A DNA stretch of 64,000 nt from Guyanagaster necrorhizus. Its lineage: Eukaryota; Basidiomycota; Agaricomycetes; Agaricales; Physalacriaceae. The notes below the pieces were generated by a model, which was not told the origin of the DNA, made no database searches, and worked only from the letters and a program-made list of their open reading frames with translations. The translations under genes and the position numbers were made by a program. The stretch is taken from the NCBI RefSeq assembly GCF_019112545.1, contig NW_025064882.1, positions 2,038,971-2,102,970 of the forward strand, read 5' to 3'. This document shows positions 58,013 through 64,000 of the stretch, piece by piece (the stretch's first letter is position 1; every line of letters starts with the position of its first letter).

Positions 58013-61000
58013 AGTAGTAGACAGACGAAGTGTTGTTGTTGGCCATGATGCATCCTCCTCAGAAGCACACCTTGGATGAGGTAAACAAGGGGAACAAAGG
58101 GAATCCCTTCGGAGGTTGCCTTGGGGCGAACACGTGCTCTTCTTCGATCGCGTATCTTTTTCTCCCTCTGCCACGATCGCGTCAAGCCTGTCTCCTACCA
58201 ATGTATATAATTCACAAAATGTACAGCAAACCAACTCAAATTGCTACTATAACAGTACTCACATAGGCACCTTTTCCCTCCTCCTCCAATCTCACCCGGG
58301 TAATCCTTGGCGTGATGCCGTCCCGGCCCTGACTACCGCCACCCAAAAGACAATAGGAAATGTCTGATTTTTTCCCGAACGCTTTGATGAACCTTGCCTC
58401 CAATGTCTGGAATTCCGATACACGACGCGTGATTTCCAAATACTCGCAAAGTGTTTGATTCAACTGAGCCTGCTAAAAACCTTGCAAATTCCTTACATCC
58501 TCATCAATCACCTTCCAGACTTGGCCACACACTTGCTTCCTCGCTTCCGTATGACTGGCTCTTTCGAAGAATCGGGCACCACACCCGACTCACGCTCCTC
58601 CTACTCTCTGCAACAATGGCTCTTTCCGTCTCTGTACTTGCGTTTTTATCCCGTACTGCTTGTAGGCTTGACGGTAATCAACACTTGATGCCACCATTAA
58701 ACCAATTGAAGAACACTTACAAAACCATGAAAATCTTTCGGTTCCGTTAAACAGATCGCAAAAAGTCTCTGTCCCTTACATCTCCGGTTATCGGTGACTT
58801 TTGCAAGCGTACGCTTCTTGTATCACACAAAGGATGTCCCGTCTATGGGAGAGCGGCGTTTACAAGATGCCAAATACCCGAAATCTCGTCATAAGGAACC
58901 ACTGGACAAAGGGTTTCCCAAGCATGTGTATTCTCGTCCGTGATACAAAGGATAACCCATGTATGGCCTTTGCGAAGATGGCGATAGAGCGGATATCTGT
59001 TCTGGAGCCGCCGGGTATCAGTGTCTCTTTCCACCCTGCATCCATTAAACCGTGGATGTTGAGAACATCTGGAATCGCCATGACAAAGGAATGTGTGGAC
59101 CATGAGCTCCCCGGATGAACAAGTAATTCCACGCACTTGCCCCGTTCTTGCACTTGCTTTCATGATTTCTTTGGTAGGAGGCTCGTGTGCGCATTCATGC
59201 ATGGTGCAGCAACACGTTGACTTGAGCTCCGGTTCTAGCACATCTTTTCGGCAACGATGGAGACCAGCAGGGACAGCATTCGCCTCAAGTTTTGCCCCGT
59301 GCATCGCCGATTGGAACCGTAGCGAGGGTACGCGTCGAAACAATCTGGGGAGAGTATGCCGAGCTGGTGTTTCTGTTCCACTTCCATGGGAACAGGGCCG
59401 GTATAGCATCGCATGAATTCCACCAATGAGATCCGAGATCCGAGACCGAAATGTCCAGTGTTTAATTTGATGAAACCGTCGTAAGGATCGAAACGTCTTC
59501 TAACGCCCGCAACCTCCCTGGCCTTGCGAGCGTGAACTTTAACCTGGATGCTGCATATAACTTCTTCAGCATACCTTGAGTGACTAGTGAAAAACATACC
59601 AGTGTGTTGGCCAACAGATCAGTCGAGAACTCACGCTGAGAAGTAGAGTGACCAATGGCAGAAAGGGGGGGGTGTAAATATACTGCTCGTGAAATATCCA
59701 AGGTCTCTTGTACCAACGATCTGGTAAGCGTCAGGAAGGACTAGAATGTCGTGATTTTACAAGAGACAGCATCCAACATTAATGGGACATAGATATCGTC
59801 TCCGGTGTCAGAGTTGCGAAAAAGACACTAGAAATGCTAAGAGAGAAAGGCTGACCAACAAATAAGCTCCAAAGCCGCCCGAAAACAACCCACAGCTATA
59901 ATAAGCTGCCAACAGCCCAAATTCAGAAGAGTGTCAAGCGGGGCAAGTTGGCGCCGATTATTCATCAAGGAGTCATGCACCTTTGGGGGAGGAAGCTGCA
60001 CGAGCCTTGCATCAGCCCCGAGCTCAAGTTGAGTTAGGGAAAACAGAGGTCTCCAAATGGCATACAGGCACACTGTTAGATGCAACCTGCTCGTTGGCCA
60101 TATAGCGACAGCGGAGCAAGACGTGGAGATACCTTTCGAATGATCTTGTTACTACAACGGAAGAACGAGTCTGGCATGCATACTGTAAACTGGTACCAGC
60201 ATGCCGCAGCGCTCTATGAAAAAAATTCATACTCCTGTATATCGAATATTCCGATCCTGCTTTCGAGTCGACTTCTGGTGAAGGGGCAGCGGGTTAATGG
60301 AACAGAGTCGCCACGAAACTGTCGACTGTATTTTTCGATTCGTGTCAAAAGTGGAACATAGTTTCCCTAGACAACTAACGTTCCGTCGTCTTTGGCTTGG
60401 TGGCATGCTCTAGATGTAGAGGCTGATGAAGGTCCTTGCGACAGATGCTGGGGAAAGAGGGGCGAGGTCGCGGCAAGCAGTCGCTCCTCGACTAGGCGAT
60501 GAACATGGATACCCAAGAGTCGAGACGAATGCATACTACTGGTGACTGGTTGTAAGTACTACAAATCTACTACAAGCTAGCCAAGGCTGGGGTCGAGCTC
60601 AGGGCTTAGGCTCTTGGCCGCGGCCAGGTCATGCCGTCAATCATGCCGGGCCGCTTGCCCCAAGTCATATGTTATTATTATTGAGAAATCTTTAATTCAG
60701 TGTTGAGGAGGATATCCCGGGAAGAGATCCTTCATCAGAAGGAAAATTCCGCACACCGGGTCTATCAAAACACTTTCGTAATTGCCTAAAAACCATCTTT
60801 CTTTATGCAGGTTTACTGTGCAACCGGCGCATTCTTATCCTCGGGTTTCTCACAGATTAAATACCACTGGCATTCGTTCTGTGAGTGGGAAGAGCAAGCC
60901 GTCTGGCCATGTGGATGTCAACGCGGCTTGGGACCAACATCTTCGGTTATGTCGGTCTCTTCACGACCAAGTCTAACCTTTCAGTTGCTAATCGAAATGT

Positions 61001-63736
61001 CTCCTAGAATTTAAATGGCTGTAACTCTTCGCGGTGAACCTTATGTCTCTCGATACTAATGTCACTCTCCTAGAACTGCCGAGGTTGTGCTAGCCATGCG
61101 CTCCCTCGCATTTTTCGTTACCAAAGTGCTGGCTTTATACATGAAGCAGATCATTTGGGGGCACGAGCCCTTGTCAAGTGTGCGAAGTGAGCATGGACGT
61201 GGGTATAACGGTCTTTAATCAGGCCCAAGTCCCTCAGCGACTCCGAAGTTGCAGTCATCGAGGTGTCACCTCACCCGGCACGGACTCCTGGTTTGTTTGG
61301 ACGAGTTTTCGTCATTTCGATCGACGTCTCGGAGAAATATGGTCGGCCTCTGTATTGGTACGGATCTTGACTCGTTTACTTTGTTCCCGCGAGTATTCAG
61401 GGTACCTTCAACTCTTGCATTCTGACGACGTCACAACAGATTAAGAATAGAACCTGCATCTGAAAGCATCAGGTATCAACGATTCATTTCATTTTTGCAA
61501 GGTCGTCACTGTGAAAGGCTCGTATCTCTGTACCGGGCGCTCAACATGAACTTACCAGGTGTTTTAGGTACGCTATGATCTTCGCATTTGTTTGCCACAT
61601 ATATAGAGGTCGTAGAATGCGCACATTTCGGTTGGCGCTTGTCCTGACGCGTCCAAGTCCCGCCGACATTCGACGTTATCTACTTCGACAGGAAATGGGC
61701 TCCTCTGTACTTTCTGGACCAGTACATGGCTTCGCACTGCTGTTTCATTCGTGCATTGTAGCCCACCCTCGATCTTGTGATCTCTCCGACTTGATTTTGC
61801 CGCGGGCATATAATATATGATACAGAATCTGGCAGGGTTTAATTAGTGGACTGCAGGATCGAAGAGATCATGAAATATCAGTCGAATTTTCAATTACCTG
61901 GTAATGCCTGGCAGGCGAAGTCGATCGCCTTGGTATATGTCCTCGGGCTTGTAGCCTTTTTCTTCCAAACATAGTTATTTTTATCTGAACCACGCCTTGT
62001 CATATTGGGTAGAAGGAAACTTGGCGTACATCACCTTATTACTGTTCCGTTTGTACGAGCCAATGACCAGACGTTGACACATACTAGCTTCCAGCTTTCA
62101 TTGAAAAATTCTGAGGAGCTTTGTTCAATTCAATGTGGCAGATGGGCGTAAAGGTGTGAGAAAGATCAGCAGAAAAATATTGAGTGTTTTAGTCTCATTT
62201 TCCACTTCGCGTGTTTCGATCCTAGCTAGAACTGAGCGACCAGTGTGTAATATTGCTACGGGCGTTTTGAGTATGTTCTAATCCGTTTGATGATCTGCCC
62301 CTCTGAGAATGCCCCTTGACAGAGTGCGAAGACATCGACGCAGGACCTTAATATCAGTCACATCCAAGTACGTTGGAAGAGACATTCAGCTAAAATAGCA
62401 GATCTATGACAAAGATAGGTTGCTTCAGAGTCCAATGACTCGAAATGAATTGAGCTCGCCTGACTATTCAGTTAACCCCAGCAAGGAAAGTCCAGGGAAA
62501 GTAGAAACTTCGCAAACCTCATAGTCCCTCGAAGGTATGCAATTGGCACAGTATGGTAGCCTTCAAAGACAAATGGACAACAGAAACGTAAGGCCGTGTT
62601 AGTCAGAAGCACTTCCTATGCACAGTAATACTCGTCTTGTGCAGGAGGGTTACATCTCGGAGGGTCAACTCAACAACGGCGAGATATTATTGGCCATTCC
62701 ATGTCTTGCGCCAGTCGTATTCATCATCACTTCAATCGTTCGAGTCACTACGAGCCTCTCTTAGCTATCCAGAGGCAGCCAAAGTAGACCTGATCGGCAG
62801 GGAAATAGGCCGACTGTAAAGCCTACAATTAGGTGGTGTCATTCACTTGACAATACAAACAGTGTTGGTCTCACCACCCCGCATGGCTCAGTGGGTTAGG
62901 TCTTACGTCCGTCCCCTTCTTCGCCCGATTAGTTCTTCCCTAAGAGTCATATTAGCGCACCTCCGTCTAATATCAGCGTAGTTGGAGGACTGCCAAGCAT
63001 GTCATTCAACCACCCTGTGTGCTACGAAACGGTCCACCAGGTGCCCCTCGTTGATTCGAATAGGGAGAGACATGAAAATGTCATCCGATTTGAAAAACTT
63101 GACCCTAAAGCGAAGTACAGACGCCAAGAAATTGTTTAAAAAATCTGAAAAGCTGGAACAGTCCCACCCAGTTACTATACACAATCAAACGGCTTGCTGA
63201 TTTGAAAGGAGCCTCGCGAAAGAACGAAAATCGAATACGCGAGTAGATCTGCTTTCTGTTCATAACCCACCCCGTAATGCAAAGGTGCTCACCTAGAGGA
63301 TGTGCATGTGGTATTTCGCCTGAAGGCCAGTCGACGTACATTAGATTTCTACCGTCCCATGAAAATTTCCGCCAAGAACATCTCGAGAGACATCAGAGTG
63401 ATTATTCGGACGAGCACTCATTAAAAATAAAAATAGCTTGGAGCAACATTCTGAAGAGGAACAGCCATACGTCCGCCGTCAAAGCTGGCAGAAGGGCAAG
63501 GTGCAGGAATCATTGCATGCCCAGGGTGATAAGTGCACCTAGGGGGATTAGAAAGGTGCCAGTTCGGCGAGTGGGTTGTGATGGGCCAAATGGAAGCAAT
63601 GGAAGGATAAGTCGGGGGACGTAAACATCAGATCGGAGGATAGGACTCTCACATGTATGTTTTAACATTTTTCACAATTTTCGTGAGGAACCATAGAAAT
63701 ATATCCGTTTTGAGAGGTCCCCATGGCTCTGAAAGG
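58013..63736. other. Gene-poor 5.7-kb stretch
   Basis: No gene could be supported. The longest frames (58843-59409 minus, 188 aa; 59235-59597 minus, 120 aa) overlap or are interrupted and carry no domain. Frames 61178-61444 and 61575-61820 (plus) also lack one. CpG is normal. The first ~300 bases should hold the promoter of the HMG-box gene and the last part that of the hydrophobin gene. Decayed genes or unrecognised repeats are possible. Confidence 0.45.
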
Positions 63737-63743
63737 TATAAAA
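63737..63743 (+). promoter_or_regulatory. TATA box of the hydrophobin gene
   Basis: TATAAAA lies 77 bases before the ATG at 63814, so transcription would start near 63767, giving a roughly 45-base leader rich in CA and CT. A strong consensus TATA box is usual for highly expressed hydrophobin genes. Confidence 0.7.
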
Positions 63744-63813
63744 GCCATGCAGAAAACCTACGACTCATCAGCTCGAACAACCTTCACAGTTGTATCAATC
63801 GCCCACCTACACC

Positions 63814-64000
63814 ATGTTCGCTCGTATCTACGCCCTCGCCTTCACTCTCTTCTTCGCTATGCCCTTGTTCGTGGCTGGTAGCGCCGTCCCGCGTGGCGGA
63901 ACAGGCTGTACCACTGGAGAAGTGCAATGTTGCCAGTCCGTTCAGAGTGTAAGCGTCGCCTACCGTTTCTCTCGAAGACAATAATACTTACCAGTGTATA
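63814..64000 (+). CDS. Class I hydrophobin, first exon only (cut by window end)
   Basis: ATG at 63814 sits in a CACCATG context. Exon 1 encodes 45 residues to 63948 and ends at a GTAAGC donor (intron 63949 on; a likely CAG acceptor ends at 63994). The protein starts with a secretion signal (MFARIYALAFTLFFAMPLFVAG), then a short Gly-rich spacer and GCTTGEVQCCQSVQS. C followed by CC with this spacing is the start of the eight-cysteine hydrophobin pattern, and CCQSVQ is typical of class I. Such proteins are secreted and self-assemble on hyphal and fruit-body surfaces. The rest of the gene is outside the window. Confidence 0.82.

Noticed and set aside
58843..59409. 188-aa minus-strand frame
   Set aside because: Cys/His/Arg-rich translation without any domain. 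A different frame over the same bases looks equally protein-like, so neither is supported.
62880..62960. tRNA-like start (GCATGGCTCAGTGGGTTAGG)
   Set aside because: It resembles a D-arm, but no B box or matching acceptor strand lies at a suitable distance.

Overview
The window looks like nuclear DNA of a mushroom-forming basidiomycete (Agaricomycetes). Genes are split by many introns of about 48-55 nt. A class I hydrophobin starts at the right edge, and the gene set includes F-box/LRR proteins, an HMG-box regulator and an NRPS-like adenylation enzyme. Half of the window is a nest of Ty3/Gypsy chromodomain retrotransposons. No rRNA, convincing tRNA, CRISPR or bacterial-type features were seen.

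Left half, 1-34967: stacked Ty3/Gypsy elements. Two are complete, with paired LTRs and perfect 5-bp target duplications: one at 4119-14647 (minus, GAACT) and one at 25450-32999 (minus, GAGCT). A solo LTR at 8845-9363 (TGAAT) sits inside the first. Plus-strand elements at 266-3281, about 16300-22955 and 22956-34350 are interrupted by, or flush against, the others. From about 3282 to 34755 the DNA is almost free of CpG and every gag/pol frame is riddled with stops, as expected from methylation or RIP-like C-to-T decay. The element at 266-3281 is younger: its pol is one unbroken reading frame apart from a few transition-type stops. A 208-bp copia-like solo LTR (34760-34967, GCATC) marks the edge of the nest.

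Right half, 34968-64000: CpG-normal gene space. On the minus strand lie an F-box protein (35066-37530), an F-box/LRR-like protein (38526-39880) and a 648-aa conserved-looking protein of unknown function (40556-42555). After a 6.5-kb gene-poor stretch comes a plus-strand NRPS-like adenylation-domain gene (49111-51566) that stops just before a carrier domain should begin. Diverged copies of one repeat (46200-46560 and 52820-53225) lie on either side of it. Then follow a small Cys-rich coiled-coil protein (55205-55885), an HMG-box regulator (56688-58012, minus), a second gene-poor stretch and the first exon of a hydrophobin (63814 on).

There is no sign that these genes form one pathway; the NRPS-like gene has no recognisable biosynthetic partner here. 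The most informative mechanistic signal is in the retrotransposons. The bases next to the 5' LTR are complementary to the predicted 5' end of the element's own RNA, which points to Tf1-like self-priming rather than tRNA priming.
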